Both the position numbers and the translations under genes were made by a program. Below, piece by piece: positions 1 to 11,330 of a stretch of 64,000 nucleotides of DNA. The stretch's first letter is position 1, and every line of letters begins with the position of its first letter. This stretch comes from Acanthaster planci (Eukaryota > Echinodermata > Asteroidea > Valvatida > Acanthasteridae), in assembly GCF_001949145.1 (NCBI RefSeq), contig NW_019091362.1, forward strand, positions 1,225,383-1,289,382. The letters are read 5' to 3'. Below the pieces are notes generated by a model that saw only the letters and a list, made by a program, of their open reading frames with translations, ran no database searches and had not been told where the DNA came from.

Positions 1-978
1 CTTGAGAAAAAGGGGTCCAGCATGTTCAGTTCATTGGAGGGACACATTTAACAATGGCCCACGTTCATGTTAGCCTACACTAAAACTTGGCTGCCAAGGC
101 CTACAAAGTGACTATGTCTCGGAGCATCGGAGTAACGTCAGCACAAACGCAGGACTACGGTCCGAATACTGGCCAACTCCATAAAGCATTCAGCTGACAT
201 GGCTAAACACCGAAATTCAAGCTGATAGTAATTAAATTAAACGTCAATGCATCATAAACACCTGAACCATCTGATCCGTTATTCCTGAATGAGCCAGCCC
301 GAGGTGAATCTCCCATCTTTGAAACGCAGATCACAAACTCCTGAAATTTGGCGCAGCGTAACGTTGCTATGTTACCCACATTTATAACGTTGAGGGCGCG
401 CGCAGTTAAAATCAACAGCCGTCGGTTTAACCTGGAACTCGGAAGTTTTCTTTTGTTAGTAACACATAGATGGTTGTTCGTTTTTATTATCAGAATCTTT
501 CACGATAAACCATGCCTAAGTAAATGTTGCCGTATACATATACTACAAAGGTTTAAATGCACACATAAGCTGGTTATTTATCGTCTTTCTTTGAAAATAA
601 CGTCAACCTAATACCATCAACTACATGGCGTTTACAATATAGACGATGAGGTCATATATCTAAACAAAAATAAATCTAACCTCCCGTGACCGTGAGTGTG
701 TACGGTGAATATTCGTCACTACCTCCATGGTTAGACTGTATTATTGTTTTCCTGCCTTCTTGGTCACAGTATCTTCATTGATAACAACTTCGTAAAAGTC
801 TGAAGACCGTATTAGTTAATTCCCGTGGTAAGTTCAGCTATAGAGCAAAGTGTTCAATGTATACGAGCAAAGTTACGAGATTAATTTAACCACAGGGAGT
901 GGAGACCAGGGCCACCCCAGCATACACTTGATGCTTTATGCACAAACCTATGAGACTTGTCAGAAAAAAAAAACAACT

Positions 979-1353
979 TAGGCCTAGGCTAAGTGTTTTT
1001 TAAGTAGATGCTTTGGGATTTTCTAAATTAAACATTACTTTTAGGACACATTGTGGAAAGAGTTCCATATATGGACGCCACTTGACACCCCGAGCACAAA
1101 CCCTGTGAGCTAGATCTGAAAACTTCGAAGTCAACCTGGAATGGTTCAAGTGTTTTTTCAGTAAACCACTTCGTATTTTCCCTCCTAAATTGAACTTTTC
1201 TAGACGTGTTTATGCTTTTTGATGGCTAATAGGTGACTGTAGGGAATAATCACTGGTGTCCATATATGGAACTCTTCCCAAGGCGATCACTTTTTGATGG
1301 CTGTTGTAGCATTTTAAGGGAAAATTAGTGTTGGCCGCACTAGCCTAGGCCTA
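979..1353. repeat. MITE-like inverted repeat, about 375 bp
   Basis: The ends are inverted copies: AGGCCTAGGCTAAGTG at the left (about 980-995) and its near complement at 1338-1353. A second inverted pair lies inside, at 1052-1082 and 1255-1283, sharing the core AGAGTTCCATATATGGAC. No coding capacity is seen. A clear target-site duplication was not identified, so this may be a decayed non-autonomous DNA transposon or a simple inverted duplication. Confidence 0.5.
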
Positions 1354-2229
1354 CCCCTAAAACTGTGGAGTCTGACGTCTGATCGCTCCATCAGATCCCA
1401 CAGTTCTGGGGGTATTGTCCGTAAATGTCTGTGTAAAATATAGAATTGTTTCCTGCCCTAAACTAAGCCTTAGATTCAATTTCAGTTTTTCCTTTTTTAC
1501 ACAAACACAAACGGGAATGCATTTATATTCACCTCAAATGCATCTTGAGTTCGATGATGGTCGCACACTGCATACATGTGCAGCTCTTGTCCTTTGAAAG
1601 CCTTAAAAGGAAGGCTGCCAAGCTTGTATTTGATGCGGTATGCGCTGCCTGTGCCTGCATGTCTTTACAGTCGTCGAACGACAACCAGAGTTCCAGCAGT
1701 GGCACGCGCACAGCATGTAAGTATTGCACCGCGCAGTGAACTTTCTGAACACGTATTTCAGGTGAGTTGATTTGTGCAGGCGTATGCAGGCAGTTAGCGT
1801 GCTGAGCACATAAGCCTTGTATTCAAGACTATCATGTCAGTCAATGGTTCCCTATTGCAGAGATTGTATGAATAGGTTTATTTTACGTAACAAGCCGGAA
1901 ACCAACTACATCATGGTTGTGCAACCATGATTGTTTTCACAGGATAAGCTGTTGATCAATGTGTACAATGTATTGTGCACGGTTTGGAGTAAAAAAATCT
2001 CATACATCATGCTACATATGTACAGATTTTGTCAAAACATGGAAATATTTAAAATGGCGGAAAAAACGGACAACTTAAAAGTCATTGAATGAAAGGTGCA
2101 GAATAAGTGGAACTAGATATGGCTGCAAGCGAAGAGAACCCCGGTCATTATGTGCTTCGGTCACTTCACTTGGTGGTTGCACTCGATGCTATTTGCCACA
2201 ATTACAAAAGTTCCAGTTCTCTGGTTGTA

Positions 2230-2360
2230 GTCAAGACCAGGCAGTCCGAGACCAAGACTGAGACCAAGACAAACAGTCCAAGAATAAGACTAGACCCGAA
2301 AGCGTAATCCAAGACCACAACCAAGACCGATAGTCTGAGACAAAGACCAAGACCGAAATT
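2230..2360. repeat. Degenerate CAAGAC/GAGAC minisatellite
   Basis: Variants of the short unit ACCAAGAC / GAGACCAAGAC recur irregularly across about 130 bp. The repeat makes long open frames rich in Val, Leu and Ser on the minus strand, which are artefacts of the repeat and not genes. Confidence 0.65.
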
Positions 2361-2865
2361 ATCTCTGTGTGTTGACCAAATACAGTGAGCATTAAGCCTG
2401 GGTATGGGGTACCTGAAGAACTCCAAGTCACTTCCCCGTACGACTTTGAGCCGTTGTTTACATGGGGTTGTAACGCTATGTACATGTATTTGTTTTTAAT
2501 TGAGCTCTTGAGGTAAATGATCTGGTTACACAGATTCCACTTTAACATTCAAATTTCCTGGTAACACCAACCTTGAGGCACCTGTAGCTCTTGAAAATGG
2601 TGTACCAGAGGTTTCAGACCATGAGACTAAACTTTGTATTTTTTGAAAAGTCTGACACTTTTACTCACCAATCTCTTGTTTCACCCGACGATGATTGCAC
2701 CGGTTGTGTTTACCACGTTTCATTCTCCTTTTTCATTTTTTTTTTAGTGAATATGATGTTTGTGGAGAGCTAATGATACGTTTTTAGACATAACCATAAT
2801 ACTCTTATTTGATTTCCCCCTCCAGGATTGTTTTACGTAATTGTCACCCTCATCCGCTTCCAACA

Positions 2866-3033
2866 ATGTCATTCCTTTTCGGAAAAAAGAAGACACCAGC
2901 AGAAATGCTGAAGCAAAACCAGAGGGCCTTAAATAGAGCCATGAGGGAGCTGGATAGGGAACGGACGAGGATGGAAGGCCAGGAGAAAAAGGTCATCGCA
3001 GATATCAAGAAGATGGCCAAGCAAGGACAGATG
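2866..3033 (+). CDS. CHMP2A: CHMP2A coding exon 1
   Basis: This exon encodes residues 1-56, the amphipathic N-terminus and the start of basic helix 1. The exon proper starts at 2826 after a pyrimidine-rich acceptor, and the donor is ATG|GTAAGC in phase 0. Confidence 0.95.
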
Positions 3034-6000
3034 GTAAGCAAGCTTTTGGGATAGCAAAATAACACAATTCAGCTATTTTTTTGGAATTATCTACAGCAGA
3101 GCCTGATTTCCCTCGCAATGCAACGCAGGACTAAGCTGCTTTGGTTGGCATGTTTTGTGGTACACTGCCCCAAGTAACTGAGTCAGACTTGAGTGTCAAA
3201 TCAAACGCTGTCGCAGTTGCAGGACTGAGTTGAGGGAGGCATACATGTTAAATTGTATGCACTGACAGTATAGGTCAGTACAACTGACCATTGCAAGAAA
3301 ATACCAATTATGTTTATTTCACAAGCAATACCCTGATATGGCCAGGTACCTGTGACGTATATTCCCAATCCCTCAAATGTCTTTGAAATGGAACAATTTC
3401 TGAAAATTTTGTTCACCGAGGACAGGATTAAACATTCTTTGCCATGTCCTGGAGGCTGTCACTTGAGGGCAGTTGACTAATCACAGCACATTTAAATTTC
3501 ATCAGAATGCTTGTTGGCTGATCTGCTCAGGAAGCAGTTGTATGAAAATATTTTACCGTTTATGTGCATGGAGGAAGATGTGTGGAATAGTTTGATGAAT
3601 TAGTAAATGGATTGTTAATTAAGCTACCCAAGTTAGTGAATGGAATGTAATGGGTAATGGATTGTATTCATGTGTCAGCCATCTTGAACTCAAAGGGAAA
3701 TCAACTTTTCATTTTTGGAACCGAGAGCAAATAACAGCAATAGAATAAAAGTTCATTACAATTCATGCCAGTTTACGTTTGGAATAATGTAAATTTTGTG
3801 ATGAATTATATCTAAATTATATTAGAATATATTATATTTGAGAGTTTTAAGCCACATTCAAAACACTGAAAGGGAGACTTGGAACCCAACATGGTCTGGC
3901 ACCAACCCTATTTAACAGATTACATTATATACTGTATGATAGATTCAGGGAACAGGATCACAAATGGCTTCCCTGTGAATAAATGGCTTCACCTAATGAG
4001 GTGACATTTGCCAGTTTGAATGACCAGTTCGTTGCAAACATTGAACTTCATTTATGTCTTTTGTTCTTCCAAGGACGCAGTCAAGGTAATGGCTAAAGAC
4101 TTGGTCAGGACTCGAAGATACGTCAAGAAGTTCATCATGATGCGAGCCAACATCCAGGCCGTCTCCTTGAAGATCCAAACCCTGAGATCCAACCAGGCCA
4201 TGACTGATGCCATGAAGGGGGTGACAAAGGCTATGCAGGCCATGAACAGACAGGTGGGTGGGTAAGAGCCAGGCTAGCTTTGATTGCTGCAGGATTGCAG
4301 TAGTCAGTGGTCACCATTCACTTTGGTTTAACCCTCCTGTGGTTTAACAGCACAGATATGCACGAATGCCAACAGTCACTCTTGTGCATGTGTTGTCTTT
4401 ATGGAACACACACATGCACAGGTTCAATGTGCATACGGTTGGTTGCTGGCACAAAATGACCAGGGTCTTTTGTGCCGTCCTCTTCACTGCAGTTGGTTTA
4501 CTGCACAATGATGCACATGAAACAGTGAAGCACAGTTGTTGGGTAGCACAAAAGTGCAATCTGATATTCCTGTGAGGGATAGTTGGTGCAGTGCACATCA
4601 TGACACAGCTGTGCATCTTTGTGCAGCTTACCAACTCACCCAAATTATGACTTCAGCATAGTTTAAGGAATTGTCCAAAGTTCTACTGCGTGTCTTCTAT
4701 GTTAAGTCAAAGTGTAATCTCCATAAGAACCCCTTCAAACTACCTAAATACACCAGTTTTGCCTTCCAGTGGTCCAGTAAAGTCTTTGTTCAAGATCTGC
4801 ACACTATAATAACATACTGCTCAAATTCTTCCACATCTCTACGTTGTATGCCAAGTGAAAGGCCCAAAAGTTCTAAACAGCATTCACTCCATGGAGGAAC
4901 AAGAAATAACATGCTTTTAAATGTAGACTGTAGTGATGATCCTTACTTGAAAACCGCATGTTTATGCACATTTGCACATGTGCGCCGAGCACATGAATCA
5001 TCCTGGGTTGGAAAATTTCCCATGAGCCAGTCTCTTCCTCGGTGGTGAGGGAGTGCTTCAGGCAGGGGCGGAACTTAACCAGAGGGGAAATTACAGCCAG
5101 ACAGCTGTCACTTTCTGACTGTTTATCTTCACATGAACCCATCTGACCTTTGTACATGGCAGACTAATACCTGATGAGGTCGAAAACGTTTCGTTGTTAC
5201 ATTGAATTCATTCGGGTTTTTTCAGCAGCAATTAAAAAGGAAATCAATACGGCCATAAGGTGGATGTTGACGGAATTAGAACACTACAGCTTCCATGACC
5301 AATAAGGTTCTGTCTCTTCTCACTTGAAACAGTTGAAGCTACCACAAATTCAGAAGATCATGATGGAATTTGAGAAGCAGTCTGAGATTCTGGACATGAA
5401 GGAGGAGATGATGAATGATGCGGTTGACGATGCTCTTGGCGATGAGGAAGATGAGGAAGAAACGTGAGAGAAACTCAAAACCGCCACCTTTGCTAAATGC
5501 CATTAACCCATCTAGGGTTTAACAGCACAGATATGCATGAATGCTAACAGTCACTCTTGTGCATGTGTTTTTACATGGAACACAAATATGCACGGGTTCA
5601 ATGAGCATACGGTTGGTTGCCGGCACAAAATATCACAGGGTCTTTTGTGCCGTCCTCTTCACTGCAGTTGGTTTACTGCACAATTATGCACATGAAACAG
5701 TGAAGCACAGTTGTTGGGCAGCACAAAAGTGTAATCTGATATTCCTGTGAGGGACTGTTGGTGCAGTGCACAGCATGACACAGCTGTACATCTTTGTGCA
5801 GCTTTCTAATTGACCCAAAGAGCGACTTCAGCAGAGGCAGGTTAAAGGTGCAAAGCACTGTAATGGCCATTATAAAGAGGAACATGCACATGTACCATGT
5901 GGTTTGGTTTCTTTTAGTTCTTCATGTTTCTGTTACCAGGATTTCATGGTGTTTGTAACTGTCAACCAGTGCCACCCCCGGCAGAAGTCCATGCCCCTCC

Positions 6001-7400
6001 CACAGCCCAGAAGTCCATGCCCCTCCCCCAGTTCCTCCCTTTCCCTTTGAAATTTTGAAGCTATACTGTACAGGCTGCACTTCGTCTGCTTTCAGTGCCC
6101 CGTTGAAAAAATGTGTGCCCCCCCCCCGAAAAAAAAATCCTGTGACACTACTGCTGACAACCTGTTATCAGGGTTGACTCCACACAAAAATCATAGATGG
6201 TTTGATCACTCATAAAAACTGGTTTGAATGAGACATTGTGTGACGTGAGATGTACTGAACTGGTTTTCATTTGAATGTGTACAAACTCATTGCTTCTTTT
6301 CTAGAGCCCTGGGTGCACACAGGAATTGGTGTTCCATTTCAGACCTGTTTCTCTCTGCCGTCACTAATAGGGGAATGGAAATGTATATTTGCGTGGTGAT
6401 TTCTTGCTCTTTTAGAATTCGCTTGGCTCATCACAGAAGCAGTCGCAAAGGAAAGCCAAAATTATTCAGTGTGACTATGCATTCATTTCTCACTGCATCA
6501 TTTGTCTCCTTTTAGCGATGCCGTCGTGTCTCAAGTCCTGGATGAGCTTGGCCTTGTGCTCACTGATGAACTCACCGGTAAGTTGTTTGCACTAGTATGT
6601 TATCTTTTCATGTTCATTTAAAACGCACAGAGGTTGTCAAGGGATGGAAATGGTTTATACACTGCACATTACAATGACACAAGGGCAGAGAATGTGTGCA
6701 GTTAAATCTTAATGCTCGTTAGATTTCGGTGCCCAAAATTGACGATCTCGTATTCAAAACAGTTTATAGTTTACATGCAGTCGAAGCCCTTAATATTGCT
6801 GAAATTGTATTGGCTGTAGTTTGTTTTGATAGAGCTGCCCTCCTTGTCGCATCAATTTAGTTCTCACAAGTACATGTGCATAACCACATAAATGATTTGA
6901 AGACTGGGTCAGATCAGAGGCCGTGATGTCAACAGACTGGCCATCCTCGGAGGCTAGACTTTCCACTTTAATTTATACAAACTAGGCTCCGCCTGGCCAA
7001 AATGTTTGTTATAACTTTGTGGTACGTGGAGTGCCTGTCTCATTCGTTTCAATCACACGTAAAGCACACTTTAGAACAGGGCTTTATGTGTCGGTATGAG
7101 CAAGAGTCAGCTATGTCCAGAGAGAGAGAATGCCGCTGTAAGAGACAAGAGAATGGAACGGTATTGCTTGTGTCCTTGAGCAAGCCATGCAGACGTTTAC
7201 AGCTTTATTCCAAATTGGAACAAGATGCGCAGTTCATTTGGATTTTAGAAGAGAGATCTGTTTCTTTTTTGCCAACAGCGATTCCAGGAACGGGTGGTGC
7301 GCTGACACAGAAGGCGGAGCCAGCGAAGCAAGCCGTAGCAGAGGGAGGGGGAGAGGACGATGACCTTCAGGCCAGATTAGATAATCTCAGAAGAGAGTGA
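2866..7400 (+). CDS. CHMP2A: Charged multivesicular body protein 2A (ESCRT-III subunit)
   Basis: This is a five-exon gene: 2866-3033, 4074-4253, 5333-5463, 6516-6577 and 7279-7400. All introns are GT-AG, and the joined frame gives 220 residues against 222 for human CHMP2A as I recall it. CHMP2A is a core ESCRT-III subunit that polymerises on membranes with CHMP3 and CHMP4 for multivesicular body formation, cytokinetic abscission and envelope repair, and recruits the AAA ATPase VPS4. The N-terminus MSFLFGKKKTPAEMLK and the basic helix 1/2 hairpin (exons 1-2) match the family. Exon 3 ends in an acidic run (GDEEDEEE-like). The C-terminus LQARLDNLRRE is a MIT-interacting motif that binds VPS4. 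The start is the first ATG after the splice acceptor ending at 2825, so 2826-2865 is 5' UTR. The assignment to CHMP2A rather than CHMP2B rests on the N-terminal and DAVVSQVLDELG signatures. Confidence 0.96.
4074..4253 (+). CDS. CHMP2A: CHMP2A coding exon 2
   Basis: This exon encodes 60 residues (DAVKVMAKDLVRTRRYVKKF onward), completing the basic helical hairpin that binds membrane. The acceptor is TTCCAAG and the donor CAG|GTGGGT; both boundaries are phase 0. Confidence 0.95.
4328..4663 (+). repeat. Interspersed repeat, copy 1 (CHMP2A intron 2)
   Basis: This is a ~335 bp element rich in GTGCA/TGCAC words, beginning GTTTAACAGCACAGATATGC. A second, highly similar direct copy lies at 5503-5838. 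No convincing terminal inverted repeat or coding capacity is seen, so its class is unknown. Confidence 0.85.
5333..5463 (+). CDS. CHMP2A: CHMP2A coding exon 3
   Basis: This exon encodes LKLPQIQKIMMEFEKQSEIL through the acidic GDEEDEEE-like stretch. It is 131 nt long, so skipping or deleting it would shift the frame. It lies between the two copies of the ~335 bp intronic repeat. The donor AAAC|GTGAGA leaves a split Thr codon. Confidence 0.95.
5503..5838 (+). repeat. Interspersed repeat, copy 2 (CHMP2A intron 3)
   Basis: This is a same-orientation copy of the element at 4328-4663, with scattered substitutions and small indels. It starts about 40 bp after the end of CHMP2A exon 3, so the two copies bracket that exon. 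Confidence 0.85.
5979..6031. repeat. Two-copy C-rich tandem repeat
   Basis: The phrase CAGAAGTCCATGCCCCTCCC occurs twice in tandem in CHMP2A intron 3. It is followed by a C-run/A-run module (about 6117-6139). The rest of the introns at 3034-4073 and 6578-7278 shows nothing notable. Confidence 0.7.
6516..6577 (+). CDS. CHMP2A: CHMP2A coding exon 4
   Basis: This 62-nt exon encodes DAVVSQVLDELGLVLTDELT, a strongly conserved CHMP2A block. The acceptor is CTCCTTTTAG and the donor G|GTAAGT. Confidence 0.94.
7279..7400 (+). CDS. CHMP2A: CHMP2A coding exon 5 (C-terminus)
   Basis: This exon encodes the Gly/Ala-rich linker and the VPS4-binding MIM ending LRRE, then TGA at 7398-7400. The acceptor is TTGCCAACAG. 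The open frame continues upstream to about 7002, but that part is intron. Confidence 0.94.
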
Positions 7401-8432
7401 GTCTTGATCTCCCCCCCCTCGCATTAAACCCCATCCTCTGTTCTCCTACGTAAGTCCTTCCCTCCCTAGCCCAAAAACCTGTGGGTAGTAAAGATTAGTT
7501 TATATCTTATGAGATGTTGAGAGCAAATAAAAATTGCCATGGTAACCATGCACTTCTCAGATTTTTATCGTAACGTTTTCTTTGGTCTTAAATTGACCTG
7601 AACTTTGAATTACTTAACTCACAACTTCGCTAAGCCAAAAACGGGTTACCGGTTCAAAATGCTGTGTGACGCACATGCATGTGCATGTGAAACTAGTTCT
7701 CAGCTCTAAATGTGGGGTAAATTTGCTATCTATCTAGCAAAATTTTGTCCTACAACCGTTTGGAATTATGCTCCAGACTTGTTCAAGCTGTAATTGTATA
7801 TCACAGTGCTCATGCAGACGTCTTTTTGAGTTGTACAATGTAGATAAAAATGACTTGTTTATGCATCGGATGCTGTAACTTTTACACAGATTCATTGGCT
7901 TAAATACTGCCCTCTTTTGATGGCAGGTGGATTTAGTGGCATGCTAGTAAGAGTGTAAGCAGTTTATTTTAAATTATTTTTGAAAAAGAGAAGTAATCAT
8001 TTTCTGTCGCAGTTTCATTTTTAACCAGAGGGGAGGCAAGCTGCCTTACAAATTTGGTAAAATAGAATTAATTTATTGGGGATGATGGAAAATGCAGTCT
8101 GATGTCATTAATAAGCAAATTGAGGGGACACACTTTGGGTCACCTTAGGGTTTTTGCTGTAGTAATGGGACACTTGTTTTAAACAATACAAAGCTGTAAA
8201 ATCTATGAATAATTACTGTTTCCCTCGAGGAGAGACTCGCCTCAAGTTTGGAATGTACATTGCCTTGAACAGAACATTGAAGGAGTCCGCAAAAGAACTC
8301 TTTAGTCAGAGCTCTTTTATCATTTGAAATTGTTCACAGAAATTGCATCCCCTGTTCATCTCATTTGTTCTCTGCTTTGACTTATTGTAAATATGAGACA
8401 GATTTCATTTATGAATTGAAAGCTAGAGTTGG

Positions 8433-8502
8433 CATTGAGTCAGTCTTGAGTCGCCATAAGTCACCCGAAGTCGGTCAAAAGTCATTCAAAGTCAACTCAC
8501 AA
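8433..8502. repeat. Degenerate AAGTC/GAGTC short repeat
   Basis: AGTC preceded by A or G recurs every few bases (GAGTCAGTCTTGAGTCGCC and onward). It is comparable in style to the CAAGAC repeat near 2.3 kb and is non-coding. Confidence 0.5.
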
Positions 8503-8703
8503 GCTGTTTCAATGAACTTGGACAAAAGCAACCCTTTCTCATTGCTAATTTCTTTAGTTCTAACTTGATTTGGGAACTGACTTGTGGACTGACATGATTT
8601 CAACTCTGACCAAAGCCAACGCAATGTAACATGCATCAAATGTAGCTACATCCGAATTTTATCAGTTTTCATGTCAACTTGTCAAGTATTTTGTGAATCA
8701 GAA

Positions 8704-8709
8704 AATAAA
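8704..8709 (+). terminator. Candidate distal polyadenylation signal of CHMP2A
   Basis: An AATAAA hexamer about 1.3 kb after the stop. A minus-strand AATAAA lies at 8797-8802, so two transcripts could converge here. Confidence 0.35.
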
Positions 8710-10649
8710 GTAAACTTTTGTAAATAGCAACCCGTCTCCAGTTTGATTTACACTGTACAAAATACAGACAACACTTTTTCCTAATATTCATAGTATTTTA
8801 TTTTTCCGTAGCAAATGCCGTACAAAAGAGCACATTCTCTGGCCATTAATCCAAAAGTATAAAAACCTATATGGCAGAGCAGCAAGAGCTCCCATTCAAA
8901 ATTCAACAATTCTAACCACTGTAACTGCACAAAAAGTGCTTTTGCATGAACCTCCACCGTCGCAACATTTAGCCGTGCTTTAACCTCGTTACCTCACGCA
9001 TTGTACCTGAAAAAAGATAAACACTGCACTGGTTTTTTACATGTAAAGTTTGGCACATTCAAAATATGTCTGTGGTGTTTGATTTTTTTGAACCTGCCCA
9101 TTTCCAACCCCACGATCCAGTTACAGATGACCACAGGTGCACTGACTTGGTGGGAGAAAAAGCTAGTGAGAACAAGGGGCAGACATCAATTGGACTCCAA
9201 CCCTGTAGTTCCTGCCCAACCACCCACCAAGCTTGGATAAGAAGGCTATTTCATATTTGACATAGCTACTGGGTGCCACAATGAACACGGTGTATTTTCA
9301 TGCCAATCCAAAATGGAGATGTTTAACTGCAGTAGGGTTCTACCATCAGTTAATCTTGTGTGATGTGGGCAGTACAATCGGTCCCACTCAAATGACCATA
9401 GTCTTAGCATGACAAAGTCCAACTGGTGCTTGCATACTTCACTGATTACAAATGGTGCCATTTCACGCAGTTATTTTGTCAGTCGTTCCCTGTGTATTTC
9501 ATGACAAAACGGGGCTCAGACAGGGCAAGTTCAATGACATCCATTTGTCAACTACTGGTCGAGTTTGCCTGGTACCCAGAATGTAGGCTACCAGGGAAAC
9601 TCAGTGGTTAACAAATGGTTGTCGCTTCAACTTGCATTCTAGTTCTAAATAGTTAACTAGAAAGTTCAACCATGCAGTGTAGTAAAACAATTAGCCAAGC
9701 TGCAGTTAGATACAGGTAATTATGCCTACACCACAATAAACTTTGGGAACGCACGTCACATGCTTTAAAATACTACCCTTTCGCTGTGATTTTTGCTGTT
9801 CATGTTGGGTTAAGAAATGTCGCAATCCCTTCAACACACACAAATTCAATACTTTCATATGCCACATCCTTCATATCGTAGTGGAACCATCCTGTCACTA
9901 GCCTGCTTTTGTACATGTAATTATTTATATCATGTTTACAAGCCAAATTTACAGCTCCAGAGTAAAACACCACTTACAAACTCTTTGCCAGCTAGAGACC
10001 TACACGTTACATGAACTTTTCCACTTGGCCCACCAACCTGACAAATGTCGCTTCATGAAATTAAACCTTTAAACCATTATTGCACAGTTACAACACCATA
10101 CCATCTCTACCAAAAATTTCTCCACAATAAAATGGTCAACTTTTCCTTTTCTGCCGTCTTGCCATTTCACAGCGTCCTCGTACTTGGTTCAGGATTAAAT
10201 CACCTGACCAAAATAACCTGTATTTTTGCAAGTGATAACGTTCCTAGTCAGTAGTGGTCTCTCCTATGCTATATCAATAATGGTTTATGATTCAGTTACT
10301 GTTTTAACATGAATTGCCAAATATATGAAGGCATATGCAGTCATTAAAGAACGCCTCATATCTGCCTTAAATATGTACTACTGATATATTTAAAATTGAT
10401 AAAAAATGGCTAGGTCAATAATAATGGTCCCTTTACATGCAACACCATTTCATCCTGACAATGGTGGATTAAGGAAAGGCCACATCTGCCTTTCCCCAAA
10501 TGTACTTGTTTTAATTTTTATTTTTCAGTTGATATAAATACTTCTATTTGGGCACGGCTAGGTACATGTACATTGTTTACAGAGAGCAGCAGCATTTTGT
10601 AACTCTACTTTTCAGCCAGGCTTGTTTAGTTCTCCGACTTTCTTCTTAA

Positions 10650-11063
10650 CCCCTCGATGACGGGAACTTTTTTCTGAAAGCCAACTCCGAGAATTCCAGC
10701 CTCGCTTGGCCACGAAGGCCACCTGCCAAACTGCAAATTCTCGGTTTGTGGCCTGTGTTCTCTGCACGCTTTGAATTACACAGTGAAAAGGCTCATTGTT
10801 CAGTGGCATGCAGCTCTACTCACGCTTCCACATTCCCATTGCCTCTTTTTAAAGTGGGATTATTGTGAAGCTGGTGATTATGATGCAAATTCGGTCTTTT
10901 CATTTCTTGGCAACACACAAAGGCCAATCACCATATATACAAGAGCCAGGGTATGCCTTCTTTCACTGTGTTCGCTCGAGCGTGGGCCAAGATTAATCGC
11001 TGAAAAGCGGGCTGAGGATCTCAATTTTTACGGCAGCTCTTACCGTCATCCGTCGTGAAGGGG
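10650..11063. mobile_element. Candidate piggyBac-type MITE
   Basis: A 414 bp segment is bounded by TTAA at 10646-10649 and 11064-11067, the target site typical of piggyBac elements. Both ends begin CCCCT reading inward. The left end then reads CGATGACGGGAAC and the right end TTCACGACGGATGACGGTAAG, which align with a short indel. Weaker inverted similarity continues for some 70 bp. It has no coding capacity, so it would be non-autonomous. Confidence 0.5.
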
Positions 11064-11185
11064 TTAATTCAAGTTCAAGATCCCTCTTTCCCAGATAACA
11101 ATCTTTACAGGACTGCAGGATCCCTTATTGGCTTTACGTGGTTTAGTGTTCCGTTACCTTTATCTTTTTTTCTGGTAGCAAAACA

Positions 11186-11330
11186 ATACGGGCGATTCAC
11201 AAATCACAATCACGATGCACAAAATCTGTCGACCCAATGTGCGTTTGGAACAGATCGACAGATTTTGCACACTGTGATTGGCCAACGCGTTGGAAACTCT
11301 TGGAGGCACACTATTGCAAATCGCCAGTAT
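11186..11330. repeat. Small foldback / hairpin element
   Basis: The inner arms at about 11206-11233 and 11255-11280 are near-perfect complements (shared core GACAGATTTTGCA). An outer pair, GGCGATT near the left end and AATCGCC near the right, extends the hairpin to about 145 bp with a short loop. A MITE or an old palindrome are both possible. Confidence 0.6.

Larger units (their letters stand above)
1..2825. other. Non-coding region upstream of CHMP2A coding exon 1
   Basis: I recognise no protein-coding exon here. It contains a MITE-like inverted repeat (979-1353) and a degenerate CAAGAC-type repeat (about 2230-2360). The CHMP2A promoter and at least one 5' untranslated exon probably lie here, because coding exon 1 is preceded by a splice acceptor ending at 2825, but I could not place them. 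Confidence 0.6.
7401..8735 (+). other. CHMP2A: Probable CHMP2A 3' untranslated region
   Basis: AT-rich non-coding sequence follows the stop codon. Two AATAAA hexamers are candidate polyadenylation signals: a proximal one at 7526-7531 and a distal one at 8704-8709. The 3' end is inferred, not seen. Confidence 0.45.

Noticed and set aside
2202-2548. Val/Leu/Ser-rich minus-strand frames
   Set aside because: Produced by the CAAGAC minisatellite.
4020-4265. 81-codon frame with an ATG before CHMP2A exon 2
   Set aside because: The part before 4074 is intron; the conserved protein continues directly from exon 1 at 3033.
7002-7400. A 132-codon open frame covering CHMP2A exon 5
   Set aside because: Only 7279-7400 is coding. 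The upstream part is intron reading into the exon, and the acceptor TTGCCAACAG and homology begin at 7279.
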